DNA from: JBBQRS01 sp038214535
Lineage (GTDB): Bacteria; Chloroflexota; Anaerolineae; CG2-30-64-16
Length of the DNA: 46,703 nucleotides
Assembly: GCA_038214535.1 (NCBI GenBank)
Contig: JBBQRS010000026.1
Coordinates: 1 to 46,703 of the forward strand
Direction: 5' to 3'
Translations under genes and position numbers: made by a program
Shown: piece by piece, positions 8,365 to 16,503 of the stretch
Position numbering within the stretch: the stretch's first letter is position 1
Layout: each line of letters begins with the position of its first letter
The notes under the pieces: generated by a model
The model's input: the letters and a program-made list of their open reading frames with translations, nothing else
Databases searched by the model: none
What the model was told of the DNA's origin: nothing

Positions 8365-9349
8365 CGGTAGGTTGGACGCCGCGCGTGGGGCCGGCAGCGA
8401 CGAGGGCGGCGAGCATCGGAACGACGCGTTCTTGCGCGGCGGTCAGCGGGCCGTCAAGGGTGCAGCCCGCGGCCTGCGGGTGGCCGCCGCCGCCCAGGTC
8501 CAGCGCGAGTTGAGACACATCGAAACCGGAGCTGGAGCGCAAACTGACGGCAACGGCGCCTTCCGGCGTCTCGGAGAAGACGGCCGCTATGTCTGCCTCC
8601 CGCGCGCCGACGAGGAAGCTGACCAGACCGCTTTCACCGTCTTCGGTCGCGCCGGTCTGCGCGCGCATGTCATTGCTGACGGCGGCCCATACGACGCGGC
8701 CGGTCTGTTGCAGCTCGGCCAGGGCGAGACCCCAAAGCTTCATGGCGCTGACAGGGCGTGCGGCCAGCGTCCGGGAGATCAACATGGAGAGGTCTACGCC
8801 GGTTTCCATGAGACGGACGGCGGTACGCATGACCTGGGGCGTGACGTTGCTGGTGCGAAAGCCGAGGGTGTCGGTGGCGAGGCCTGTGAGCAGACAGATG
8901 GCGGCGTCGTGCGAAATGGGCGTGGGCAGGGCATCGGCCAGGTCAACCATGATCTGCGCGGTGGCGGCTGCGGTCGGGTCCACGTAATTCAGGTCGCCGA
9001 AAAGGAGATTAGTGACGTGGTGGTCCATGTTGATGATGGGCGCGTCGCCGTAGCTCTCGGGGCGGAACGGATCGCCCAGGCGGCGGGGGTCGCTTGCATC
9101 CAGGGTGACGACGGCGTCCCAGGCCATGTCGGGCGCGACGGTTTGAATCCGGTCGGCGCCCGGCAGGAAGTGGAACTCCTCGGGGACGCCATCAGCGGAG
9201 ACCAGGACGATCTCGCGTTCGGGCGCAGCGAGGAGTTGGCCGAAGCCAAGCAGCGAGCCGATGGCGTCCCCGTCAGGCGTGACATGGCAGAAGGCCAGGA
9301 CGCGGGTCGCGCCGTTCAGCACGGCGGCGATTTCATTCAGCGTCGTCAT
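8357..9349 (-). CDS. nrnA: DHH/DHHA1 phosphoesterase, NrnA-like (nanoRNase / pAp phosphatase)
   Basis: This 330-residue DHH phosphoesterase probably degrades very short RNA oligonucleotides and/or pAp. The metal site is visible as HVTPDGDAIGS (D26 and D28), a later DASDP segment and NMDHHVTN, which is the DHH motif. The C-terminal DHHA1 domain has the substrate-binding GGGGHPQAAG. The ATG at 9349 (MTTLNEIA) is preferred, with GGAG close upstream; a longer reading adds 29 residues within rbfA that do not resemble the family. It overlaps rbfA by 17 bases and truB by 8. A DHH gene between rbfA and truB is a conserved arrangement. Confidence 0.93.
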   Translation of the reverse strand: MTTLNEIAAVLNGATRVLAFCHVTPDGDAIGSLLGFGQLLAAPEREIVLVSADGVPEEFHFLPGADRIQTVAPDMAWDAVVTLDASDPRRLGDPFRPESYGDAPIINMDHHVTNLLFGDLNYVDPTAAATAQIMVDLADALPTPISHDAAICLLTGLATDTLGFRTSNVTPQVMRTAVRLMETGVDLSMLISRTLAARPVSAMKLWGLALAELQQTGRVVWAAVSNDMRAQTGATEDGESGLVSFLVGAREADIAAVFSETPEGAVAVSLRSSSGFDVSQLALDLGGGGHPQAAGCTLDGPLTAAQERVVPMLAALVAAGPTRGVQPTDD

Positions 9350-9722
9350 CGGGCTCCGGGGTCTGTGCGCGCTCTGCGGCCGAGATTTCGTCCAGCAGGG
9401 AATCAATCCGGCGAGCGTGTTGCTCGACGACGTCAATGTGGAAAGTTAACGCGGGTACGACGCGCAGATCGAGGCTTTCGGCCAACGAGCGACGCAAGAA
9501 AGGTTCCGCGTGGCGCAGCGCGTCAATGATCGCGTCGGACGCGTCCTGCGGCCGCGCGTGGTCAATGAAGGCCGAGGCGTTCTGCAAATCGGCGCTGACG
9601 TCTACGTGAGTGACGGTGACGAGGGCATCTTCGAGGCGCGGGTCATCCAGTTCGGACTGGATCAAGAGGCTAAGTTCTTCGCGCAACAGTTCGGATATGC
9701 GTTGCTGGCGATGAGAGATCAC
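9333..9722 (-). CDS. rbfA: 30S ribosome-binding factor RbfA
   Basis: This 129-residue protein is a small KH-fold maturation factor that helps process the 5' end of 16S rRNA and acts in late 30S assembly. The family segments ISELLREELSLLI, DDPRL, VTVTHVDVSADL and RVVPALTFHID are all visible. Start is a GTG at 9722 preceded by GGGAG at a normal distance. The last about 20 residues are Pro/Asp/Glu-rich. It is separated from infB by 229 bases that contain two palindromic repeat elements, which is unusual inside this otherwise compact operon. Confidence 0.95.
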   Translation of the reverse strand: MISHRQQRISELLREELSLLIQSELDDPRLEDALVTVTHVDVSADLQNASAFIDHARPQDASDAIIDALRHAEPFLRRSLAESLDLRVVPALTFHIDVVEQHARRIDSLLDEISAAERAQTPEPDDDAE

Positions 9723-9744
9723 CTGATGGCTCCCTGACTAAGAA

Positions 9745-9827
9745 TCTATCTGAAAACCCCCGTAGTATAGGCCTTGTGCCCGTCGCAGACGCCCACAAGG
9801 GGCTAGAACTACGAGTTTTCGGATAGA
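9745..9827. repeat. Repeat family A, copy 1 (terminal inverted repeats plus hairpin)
   Basis: The ends TCTATCTGAAAAC (9745-9757) and GTTTTCGGATAGA (9815-9827) are inverted repeats matching at 12 of 13 positions. Inside them are GTAGT/ACTAC and a hairpin with CCTTGTG/CACAAGG and CGTC/GACG pairs. It lies between infB and rbfA. Related copies are at 12832, 20184, 29141 and 36261. Confidence 0.75.
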
Positions 9828-9844
9828 CACTAATGGTGTGATGG

Positions 9845-9943
9845 CGACTGTAGCCGGGCGAGATTCTTCGTTGGAGTCACGCCATAACGATCTATTGAGG
9901 GGCGACCCACTCAGAATGACTCTATCGTGACCGGCTACAGTCG
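9845..9943. repeat. Repeat family B, copy framed by a 13-bp perfect inverted repeat
   Basis: Outer arms CGACTGTAGCCGG (9845-9857) and CCGGCTACAGTCG (9931-9943) pair perfectly. Inside lies the 61-base unit 9860-9920, which begins GAGATTCTTC and ends TCAGAATGAC. It aligns without gaps with 30471-30531. It sits in tandem with family A copy 1 in the infB-rbfA spacer and would form a stem in the operon transcript. Confidence 0.75.
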
Positions 9944-9951
9944 GTTTGGCT

Positions 9952-12144
9952 TTAGCTGACGCGTTCTTTTTTGTAGACCTCGAAGATGTCGCCTTCTTCG
10001 AAGTCATGGTAGTTGCCCAGGGTGATGCCACACTCGAAGCCCGTCTTGACTTCGGTGGTATCTTCCTGGAAGCGTTTCAGACCGACGATGCGATCTTCGG
10101 CCAGGACCGCACCGGCGCGCTTGACGCGCGCCAATGCGTTGCGGCGGATGTCGCCATCGAGGACGTAGCACCCCGCGACCTTGCCGACCTTCGAGACGCG
10201 GAACACGGCGCGCACCTCGGCGTGGCCGGTGATGACTTCCTTGTAGACGGGGTCAAGCAGGCCGGTCAGCGCTCGCTCGATGTCCTCGACCAGCTTGTAG
10301 ATGATGTCGTACAGTCGGATGTCAATGCCTTCCGCGTCGGCCATGCGTGCGGCGGCCGGCTCGACGTTGACGGAGAAGCCCATGATGAGGGCGTGCGAAG
10401 CAATCGCGAGCATGACGTCTGACTCTGTGATGTTGCCGGTGGCCTGGTGCAGAATCTTGACGCGCATCTTGTCCGAGTTGAGTTTTTCGAGCGAATTGAC
10501 GATCGGCTCGATAGACCCCTGGACATCGGCCTTGAGGATCAGGTTCAGCTCTTTGATCTGGCCGGCTTCTGCATGGGCGAGAATGCTCTCCAGGGTCATC
10601 GGCTTCGGTCCGGCGGTGACGGCGGCCGCGGCGCGCCGGTTGGCCTGGCGTTCTGCGGCAATGGCGCGCGCCGTGCGATCATCGGCTTCCACCGAGAAGG
10701 TGTCGCCCGCAACCGGCACTTCCGACATGCCCAGGACGATGACCGGCGTGGCGGGCAGTGCTGCGGTGATGTTTTCGCCCTTGTCATTGTACATGGCGCG
10801 CAGCTTGCCATAGGTTTCGCCGGTGACGATGCTGTCGCCCACGTGGAGGGCGCCGTTTTGAACCAGCAGGGTTGCCAACGGGCCGCGCGTTTTGTCGAGC
10901 CGGCCTTCGATGACCGTGCCGACCGTGTGACCCTTCGGGTTCGCCATCAGCGGATCAATGTCGGCAACCAGCAGGATGTTCTCCAGGAGGTCGTCAATGC
11001 CGCGGCGCATCTTGGCCGAGATGGGGACGCACATGACGTCGCCGCCGTATTCTTCGATCAGCAAACCATTGTCGGCCAGTTCTTGCTTGACGCGATCCTG
11101 GTTAGCATTCGCCTTGTCAATCTTGTTCAGGGCCACGACGATGGGCACTTGCGCCGCTTTGACGTGCGCGATGGCCTCTTTGGTTTGCGGCATGACGCCG
11201 TCGTCGGCGGCGACGACCAGGATCGCGATGTCGGTGACCATCGCGCCGCGGGCGCGCATGGCGGTGAATGCCTCGTGCCCCGGCGTATCGAGGAACGTGA
11301 TCTTGCGATTTTTGATCTCGACCTGGTAGGCGGCGATGTGCTGCGTGATGCCGCCAGCCTCGCCTTCGACGACGCGCGTCTCGCGGATGGCGTCGAGCAG
11401 GGTGGTCTTGCCGTGATCTACGTGGCCCAGTACCGTGACGATGGGCGGCCGGAGGACCAACCCAGCGGGGTTCTCGTCGGCCATGATGCGCTGGCGCAAC
11501 GTGAGCGGCGTTTCTTCCTCGGCTTCGGAGACTTCCGGTTCGGGGGCCGCTTCCGGCTTGACGGTGATGCCCAGTTCCTCGCCCACGACTGCGGCGGTGC
11601 TGAAGTCAATGGATTCGGTGATGGGAACCATCATGCCGTAGTTCATGAGCGTCTTGATGATGTCAATGGGGCTGCGATGCATCTTCTCGGCGAGCTCGCG
11701 AACGGTGATCTGCGTCGGGATGATGATTTCGGTGATCGTGATGACGGGTTCTTTGACGCGCGGGGCCTCGGCGACGGCGGGAGCGGACGATGATCGCGAT
11801 GATCCGCCGGAACGGCCCTTGTTGCCCTGAGGGCGCGAGCGGTTATTTCCGCCGCCGCCACCGCTCCGATAACCGCCGCGAGATGATCCGCCGCCGGAAG
11901 AGGCGGCGCTGGACGGGCCGCGCTGCGACGTGTTATTACGATTCTGGTTCGATTGCCCGTTCGGGGTCGAACCCGCGGTGTTGCCGCCGGGCCGCGGCGG
12001 GCCGGCGGGGCGTTGCGACGGTTGCGATTGGCCGGGTTTCTGGGAAGAAACGGGGCGTCGGGCGTCGGGGTGATTGGGTGATGGTGTCTGCGTGCTTGTG
12101 CCCGGCTTTTTAGGGCTCGAGTTTTTCGAATAGTCGTTACTCAT
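9952..12144 (-). CDS. infB: Translation initiation factor IF-2
   Basis: This 730-residue GTPase delivers initiator tRNA to the 30S subunit. Residues 1-125 are a low-complexity Ser/Pro/Arg/Gly/Asn tail, followed by the IF2_N helix domain (TVRELAEKMHRSPIDIIKTL). The G domain has G1 GHVDHGKT (240-247), G3 DTPGHEAF and G4 NKID. Domains II, III and the C-terminal fMet-tRNA-binding domain follow and end EVYKKERVS. The ATG at 12144 (MSNDYSKN) has GGAGGG upstream; an earlier in-frame start adds 14 residues before this ribosome-binding site and is rejected. The gene lies between ylxR and rbfA. Confidence 0.97.
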   Translation of the reverse strand: MSNDYSKNSSPKKPGTSTQTPSPNHPDARRPVSSQKPGQSQPSQRPAGPPRPGGNTAGSTPNGQSNQNRNNTSQRGPSSAASSGGGSSRGGYRSGGGGGNNRSRPQGNKGRSGGSSRSSSAPAVAEAPRVKEPVITITEIIIPTQITVRELAEKMHRSPIDIIKTLMNYGMMVPITESIDFSTAAVVGEELGITVKPEAAPEPEVSEAEEETPLTLRQRIMADENPAGLVLRPPIVTVLGHVDHGKTTLLDAIRETRVVEGEAGGITQHIAAYQVEIKNRKITFLDTPGHEAFTAMRARGAMVTDIAILVVAADDGVMPQTKEAIAHVKAAQVPIVVALNKIDKANANQDRVKQELADNGLLIEEYGGDVMCVPISAKMRRGIDDLLENILLVADIDPLMANPKGHTVGTVIEGRLDKTRGPLATLLVQNGALHVGDSIVTGETYGKLRAMYNDKGENITAALPATPVIVLGMSEVPVAGDTFSVEADDRTARAIAAERQANRRAAAAVTAGPKPMTLESILAHAEAGQIKELNLILKADVQGSIEPIVNSLEKLNSDKMRVKILHQATGNITESDVMLAIASHALIMGFSVNVEPAAARMADAEGIDIRLYDIIYKLVEDIERALTGLLDPVYKEVITGHAEVRAVFRVSKVGKVAGCYVLDGDIRRNALARVKRAGAVLAEDRIVGLKRFQEDTTEVKTGFECGITLGNYHDFEEGDIFEVYKKERVS

Positions 12145-12457
12145 TACAATTCCCTCCATATCCGCAGAAGCCGAAGCGGGTCTCACAGGCGATGCACACG
12201 GTCAGGGCGACAACACAGAACGCCGAGCAAAAAAGGCTCGCGCTGCGATTTTGCCAAAAGCCTGTCAGTATTGGGCGCCATCTTGATGGATGGTATCCGG
12301 CAAGCGCCGGACAAGAGTCAGAGGGAATGATGCGGAGAGGGGGGGCTGCGTCGTAACGAATCAGATCATCCCCACCTCGCCATAATTCCGGTCATCTCTG
12401 CCTCCCGACCGTGTTGTGCTGCGGTCGCGCGGCCGCCAGCATGAGAATACTCCTGCC
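12145..12457. other. 313-base spacer between ylxR and infB with no recognisable gene
   Basis: In many bacteria this position holds an L7Ae-like gene (ylxQ); nothing of that family can be read here in any frame. Two small hairpins are visible: CGAGC/GCTCG around a run of A near 12222-12238, and CCGGC/GCCGG near 12297-12310. I see no tRNA fold and no convincing promoter. Confidence 0.5.
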
Positions 12458-12805
12458 TCAGTCAGGTGAGATTCCATCCGATGTGTGCGCCAGTACATCC
12501 GGCACCTCGTCGGGAATCTCGGGTAGACCGGCCGCAAAGGTTCGCAATGCGGCCAGTTCATCGGGTGTCAATGCGGTCTTCAGCGCGGCGCTCAGCCTTG
12601 AGCTGTTCAACGCTGTGTTCCAACAAGTTTGCGTCCGGCAGAGGTACGCGCCGCGGCCCGCCAGTTTCCCGGTTGGGTCCATTTGAACGCCGTTTTCCGG
12701 CGTGCGGACAATTCTGATCAACGCACGTTTGGTTTGCGTCTGCCGGCAAATGATACAAGTTCGTTGGGGGACGGGTTTCTGTCGTCGCCCTTTCATCTTA
12801 GCCAT
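12458..12805 (-). CDS. ylxR: YlxR-family (DUF448) RNA-binding protein
   Basis: This 115-residue small basic protein is always found between nusA and infB in this type of operon. Family signatures are RTCIICRQ near residue 15 and GRGAYLC near residue 50, on a fold proposed to bind RNA. YlxR has been linked to regulation of RNase P or of transcription, but its role here is not established. The ATG at 12805 begins MAKMKGRRQ; a second possible ATG is at 12796, and the farther upstream start (12856) would run into repeat element A2. The C-terminal third (about 80-115) is acidic and longer than in minimal YlxR proteins of about 90 residues. Confidence 0.9.
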   Translation of the reverse strand: MAKMKGRRQKPVPQRTCIICRQTQTKRALIRIVRTPENGVQMDPTGKLAGRGAYLCRTQTCWNTALNSSRLSAALKTALTPDELAALRTFAAGLPEIPDEVPDVLAHTSDGISPD

Positions 12806-12831
12806 ACACCGCCCAAATCGGCCTAACTTTT

Positions 12832-12918
12832 TATCCGAGAATCCTGTAGCCCACAAGGGCTAGGCCTTGTGCCCATCACCGACGCCCACAAGGGGCTAAA
12901 CTACAGATTATTGATTCT
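12832..12918. repeat. Repeat family A, copy 2
   Basis: The element starts TATCCGAGAATCCTGTAG and contains CTGTAG/CTACAG arms (12844-12849 and 12901-12906). Two copies of the CACAAGG motif surround a CCTTGTG, so alternative hairpins are possible. The right end (GATTCTAATAG) resembles the end of copy 5. It fills the spacer between the nusA stop and the ylxR start. Confidence 0.65.
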
Positions 12919-14533
12919 AATAGGTCTCGAGATCGTCTTCCCAGCCGCTGCGGCCGGGTTTGCGTTTCTTGCGACTCACGACTTGGCCCAACCGATCATC
13001 GTAGACCAGTTCGCGCTGCTGGCCCTTGCCCGATTTTTTGCCTTTGGCGGGCCTGGTCGAGTCGTCGGTCTCTTCGCTTCCTTCGACTTCCGTGAAGTCC
13101 AGTTCTTCGAAGATAATTTCGTCAAAGCTGGGTTCTACGGCTTCCGGTTCGACGGTTTCGGATGTCGCTGCCGGCTCGATTTGCGCCGGCGCTTCCGCGA
13201 CGGCTGCTTCTGCGACGACGGGCTCTGCGCTTTCTTCGCCGGTGACCACGGGGTCGTCACCGATGGCTTCTGCGTCTTCGATGGGTTGCGTCACGGCAGC
13301 CTGGGCGTCGGCCAGGAGTTGAGCTGCGCGGTCAAGGGTGACCGGGGTCTTGTCCTTCTCACGCAAGAGCCATTCCGCCCGGCTCAACAGATCATCGCCC
13401 AGGGCCGCGGGCGCCTTCGAGTCGAGCGAGCGCGCCCGGATCATCTCTAACTGCTGGCGTTTGATTTCGCTCAAGCCTTCGGTCGCGGCCTCGGTTTCGC
13501 TCTTGATGTCAATGCGCCAGCCGGTCAGCTTGGCGGCCAGGCGAGCGTTTTGGCCCTCTTTGCCGATAGCGAGTGAAAGCTGACGATCAGGCACGACGAC
13601 GATGGCCGTATGCACATCGCCTTCTTCGATCAGGATCGTGTCGGTGGGCCGGGCCGGGCTGAGGGCGTTGCTGATGAAGAAACGCACGTCGGCGTTCCAT
13701 TCAACCACGTCAATTTTTTCGCCGTTGAGCTCATCCACGATGTTTTGAATCCGCGTGCCGCGCATTCCGACGCACGAACCGACCGGATCAACGCCGGGCT
13801 GGGTCGCCACAACGGCGACTTTGGAACGCTGGCCGGGTTCGCGCGCGACGCTCTTGATCTCGACGGTGCCGTTGAAAATTTCGGGCACTTCGCGCTCGAG
13901 CAGGCGGCGCAACATGTTGCGATGGGTGCGCGAAAGCCGAATCTGCGGGCCGCGCGTGCCTTTGGTGACCTCGGCGAGCAAGGCGCGAATGTTCTGGCCG
14001 ATCCGATAGCGGTCGTTCATCAGTTGGTCTTCGGGGGCCAACACACCTTCCGCCTTCTTGCCCAAAGTGACTGTCACCAGATTAGTGCGATAGTCAATGG
14101 CCTGGACGGAACCGTTGATCAGTTCGCCTTCGCGCTCGTGGAATGAGTCGAACAGGACATCGCGCTCCGCTTCGTGGATGCGTTGAAGGATGACCTGTTT
14201 GGCGGTTTGCGCGGCGATGCGCCCGAAATCGGTGGGTTCGCGCTCGGTCAGGATGACGTCTTCGAGGACGGCGTCCGGCTTAAGTTTGAGCGCGTCGGCC
14301 AGGCTGATTTCGGTCACCGGATCTTCCACCTCTTCCACGACCACTCGCTCGCAGAAGACGCGGATCTCGCCCGTTTCCGGGTCAATTTGCACGCGGACGA
14401 CTGCGTTGTTCGCAGCGAAGTTCCGCCGATAGGCGTGAACCAGAGCCTCTTCGATGGCTTCCAGAATCACGTTGGTCGGAAGTTCTTTATCCGCACAAAT
14501 TTGATTGACAGCGATAATGAGATCGCTTTTCAT
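12917..14533 (-). CDS. nusA: Transcription termination/antitermination factor NusA with acidic C-terminal extension
   Basis: This 538-residue factor binds RNA polymerase and modulates pausing, termination and antitermination. It has the N-terminal domain (about 1-130), an S1 domain (GELINGSVQAIDYRTNLVTV) and two KH domains, with VGMRGTRIQNIVDELNGEK in the first and LAIGKEGQNARLAAKL in the second. After about residue 400 there is a long Ala/Glu-rich acidic region with an unrelated basic end (VSRKKRKPGRSGWEDDLETY). NusA of many bacteria stops near residue 350-420, so the tail is an addition. GAGGAG precedes the ATG. It is the first gene of the cluster; the rimP gene that normally precedes nusA is absent. 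Confidence 0.96.
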   Translation of the reverse strand: MKSDLIIAVNQICADKELPTNVILEAIEEALVHAYRRNFAANNAVVRVQIDPETGEIRVFCERVVVEEVEDPVTEISLADALKLKPDAVLEDVILTEREPTDFGRIAAQTAKQVILQRIHEAERDVLFDSFHEREGELINGSVQAIDYRTNLVTVTLGKKAEGVLAPEDQLMNDRYRIGQNIRALLAEVTKGTRGPQIRLSRTHRNMLRRLLEREVPEIFNGTVEIKSVAREPGQRSKVAVVATQPGVDPVGSCVGMRGTRIQNIVDELNGEKIDVVEWNADVRFFISNALSPARPTDTILIEEGDVHTAIVVVPDRQLSLAIGKEGQNARLAAKLTGWRIDIKSETEAATEGLSEIKRQQLEMIRARSLDSKAPAALGDDLLSRAEWLLREKDKTPVTLDRAAQLLADAQAAVTQPIEDAEAIGDDPVVTGEESAEPVVAEAAVAEAPAQIEPAATSETVEPEAVEPSFDEIIFEELDFTEVEGSEETDDSTRPAKGKKSGKGQQRELVYDDRLGQVVSRKKRKPGRSGWEDDLETY

Positions 14534-14613
14534 CCCTCAAGCTACTCCTCGTGCGACAATACGTCAATGCATTTATGATGGCGCCACAAGTTACAGGTCC
14601 TTACTAACAAGAA

Positions 14614-14633
14614 AAGTGGGGGCGCCCCCACTT
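14614..14633 (-). terminator. Perfect 20-bp palindrome in the nusA leader, possible attenuator
   Basis: AAGTGGGGGC and GCCCCCACTT are exact complements with no loop base. Read in the direction of nusA the stem is followed by TTTTCTTG, so it resembles a weak intrinsic terminator 80-100 bases ahead of the nusA start. It could attenuate the operon or end transcripts from upstream. A promoter farther upstream is not clear: TATGAT (minus strand, 14673-14678) has no good -35 partner. Confidence 0.5.
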
Positions 14634-14744
14634 CCCAAAAACTCGCACAACCTTGACTTACATGCAGAGTTTATCATAGCGCGTCAAATTAAGCAAATTA
14701 GAAATTGGGGGGCTAACACGGATTAGTACACGGATGGGCGCAGC

Positions 14745-14782
14745 GGCTCCCTCGCCTTTTGGGAGAGGGTTGGGGTGAGGGG
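14745..14782. repeat. GC-rich imperfect hairpin repeat (CCCTCGCC..GGGAGAGGG..GGGGTGAGGGG type)
   Basis: The sequence begins GCTCCCTCGCC and continues through GGGAGAGGG to GGTGAGGGG. Very similar short repeats are common between genes in many GC-rich bacteria. A 12-base direct repeat CACGGATGGGCG flanks it (14729-14740 and 14803-14814). It lies just beyond the stop of the phosphate-binding-like gene. Confidence 0.5.
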
Positions 14783-14816
14783 AAGATCGGCCCACAGAGA
14801 GGCACGGATGGGCGGG

Positions 14817-15644
14817 TTATGGGCGAAGAGGGACGTGGTGGCGGGCGACGATGGCCTGACCGGCGGGGCTGAGAACGTAATCCATGAAGGCGCGCACCTG
14901 GGGTGATGCGCGGTCGGGGGTGAACAGATAGAGCAGACGGCTGAGGTGGTATGCGCCCGCACGGACCGATTCGGCGGACGGGGCAAGCCCTTCAATGGGC
15001 AGGGTGTGCATCGCATCGCTTTGCTGGGCCATGCTGACGTAGCCGATGGCGGCGGGGTGTTCGGCGACGTACGCGGCGACGGCCTCGGCGGTGGGCAAAA
15101 CCAGGGCGCTGAGGGAGACGCGCTCGCCGCCCATGACGAGAGTTTCGAACGCGTCCCGGTCACCGGAACCGTCTTCGCGGCTGATGATGATCGGTTCGCC
15201 GGGCGCGCCGTCGAGGGCGGACCAATCGAGGATTTCGCCTTTGTAGAGGGCGCGCAGTTGTAGCAGCGTCAGCCCGGAGATCGGGTTGCGGGGGTGGGTG
15301 ATGATGGTCAGGCCATCGCGCGCGATCGGCGTGAGGCGATAACCAGGAACCGCAGTATTGGTATCGGAAGCCCAGGATACGGCGGCGATCTCGGCCTGGC
15401 CCGCACGTACCGCCGAAACGCCGAAACTTGAGCCGCTGCCGGTGATCACGAAGGTGACGCTGCCGTGAGACGTGCCGTAGGCTTCGGTCAAGTCCAGCAA
15501 GACTGGCTTCATGGCGGATGAACCGGCGATGCGCAGCGTGACGGGCGGCGCGCCGACCTGCGCCACGTTGGTGCAACCTCCGGCCAGGAACGCCGCGATC
15601 AGGGCGACGAGGAGGAGGGCGAGCCGACGGAGACGCATTGACAT
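14817..15644 (-). CDS. Phosphate-binding (PstS)-like lipoprotein
   Basis: This 275-residue substrate-binding protein of the PBP-like phosphate family has a lipoprotein signal (hydrophobic run ending LAGGC). The mature part begins with IAGSSAMKPVLLDLTEAY and contains ITGSGSSFG, the oxyanion-binding segments of PstS-like proteins, then REDGSGDRDAFETLVMGG and a closing VLSPAGQAIVARHH. The ATG at 15644 lies 5 bases after the uppP stop, and a longer in-frame extension across uppP is rejected. No pstC, pstA, pstB or phoU is nearby, so it may be a stand-alone phosphate scavenger or may bind another oxyanion. It is the last gene of the fmdB-tgt-uppP unit. Confidence 0.85.
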   Translation of the reverse strand: MSMRLRRLALLLVALIAAFLAGGCTNVAQVGAPPVTLRIAGSSAMKPVLLDLTEAYGTSHGSVTFVITGSGSSFGVSAVRAGQAEIAAVSWASDTNTAVPGYRLTPIARDGLTIITHPRNPISGLTLLQLRALYKGEILDWSALDGAPGEPIIISREDGSGDRDAFETLVMGGERVSLSALVLPTAEAVAAYVAEHPAAIGYVSMAQQSDAMHTLPIEGLAPSAESVRAGAYHLSRLLYLFTPDRASPQVRAFMDYVLSPAGQAIVARHHVPLRP

Positions 15645-15649
15645 AAAGC

Positions 15650-16483
15650 CTAGAAGAGCGTGACGACCAGGACGATGCTGCCCACGACGGCGCAATAGGC
15701 GGAAAAGACGTAGAGGTTGCCGCGGCGCAGATAAGCCAGCAGATATTTGATGCAGAAGTAGCCGGTGATGGCGGCGGACGCGAAACCGACGGCCATGAGC
15801 GGAAGTTGTTGCGCGGCGGTTCCATCTTGCGCGAGTTGGACGAGCTTGAGCAGGCCCGCGCCGAAGATGGCGGGTGCGGAGAGGAGGAAGCTGAAACGGG
15901 CCGCGGATTCGCGATTCAGGCCGCGCGCCATGCCGGCCGCGATGGTCGCGCCGGAGCGACTGATGCCGGGGGCGATGGCCCCGGCCTGCGCGAAACCGAT
16001 GACGAGCGCATCGGGGAGGCGCAGGGAGGGCAGGAAGCGCTTGCCGTGGGTCAGGCGTTCGGCCAGGAACAGGATCAACGCGGTGACCAGCAGGAAGAAG
16101 CCAACGGCGGTGACGTTGTTGAAAAGCGACTCGAAGAAGCTCTCGAAGGCGAAACCGATCACCGCGGCGGGAATCGAACCGAGGATGATCCACCAGGCGA
16201 GGCGGCTGTCTTCGTCATGGAGACGGCCACCCGGCTCGCGATTCCACGGGCCGGACGTGGTGAGGCTGCGGAAGAAGCCCTTCACCATGGCGAGCCAGTC
16301 GCTCCAGAAGTAGGCGAAGACGGCGACGAGCGTGCCCCAGTGGAGCATGGTGTCGAAGGCCAGCGTGGAGTTGGGCCAGCCCAGCGCCCAGGGCACGAGG
16401 ACCAGATGGGCGGAACTGCTGATGGGGATGAACTCCGTCAAACCCTGGACGATGCCGAGGATCAAAGCCTGGATGAGGTTCAT
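15650..16483 (-). CDS. uppP: Undecaprenyl-diphosphatase UppP (BacA)
   Basis: This 277-residue polytopic membrane enzyme dephosphorylates undecaprenyl diphosphate to recycle the lipid carrier for cell-envelope polymers. Both family motifs are visible: GLTEFIPISSSAHL near the N-terminus (Ala in place of the usual Gly before His) and PGISRSGATIAAGMARGL in the middle. About eight hydrophobic segments fit the known topology. It lies 20 bases after tgt and 5 bases before the phosphate-binding-like gene. The link with released phosphate is suggestive only. Confidence 0.96.
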   Translation of the reverse strand: MNLIQALILGIVQGLTEFIPISSSAHLVLVPWALGWPNSTLAFDTMLHWGTLVAVFAYFWSDWLAMVKGFFRSLTTSGPWNREPGGRLHDEDSRLAWWIILGSIPAAVIGFAFESFFESLFNNVTAVGFFLLVTALILFLAERLTHGKRFLPSLRLPDALVIGFAQAGAIAPGISRSGATIAAGMARGLNRESAARFSFLLSAPAIFGAGLLKLVQLAQDGTAAQQLPLMAVGFASAAITGYFCIKYLLAYLRRGNLYVFSAYCAVVGSIVLVVTLF

Positions 16484-16503
16484 GTGATCTTTCCTGCGAG
16501 AGA

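Noticed and set aside
12187..12457. Possible tRNA or ylxQ gene between ylxR and infB
   Set aside because: No cloverleaf or T-loop consensus, and no frame with L7Ae-like sequence on either strand.
15645..16193. Long N-terminal extension of the phosphate-binding-like protein
   Set aside because: The extension is an alternate frame of uppP; the signal peptide begins at the ATG at 15644.
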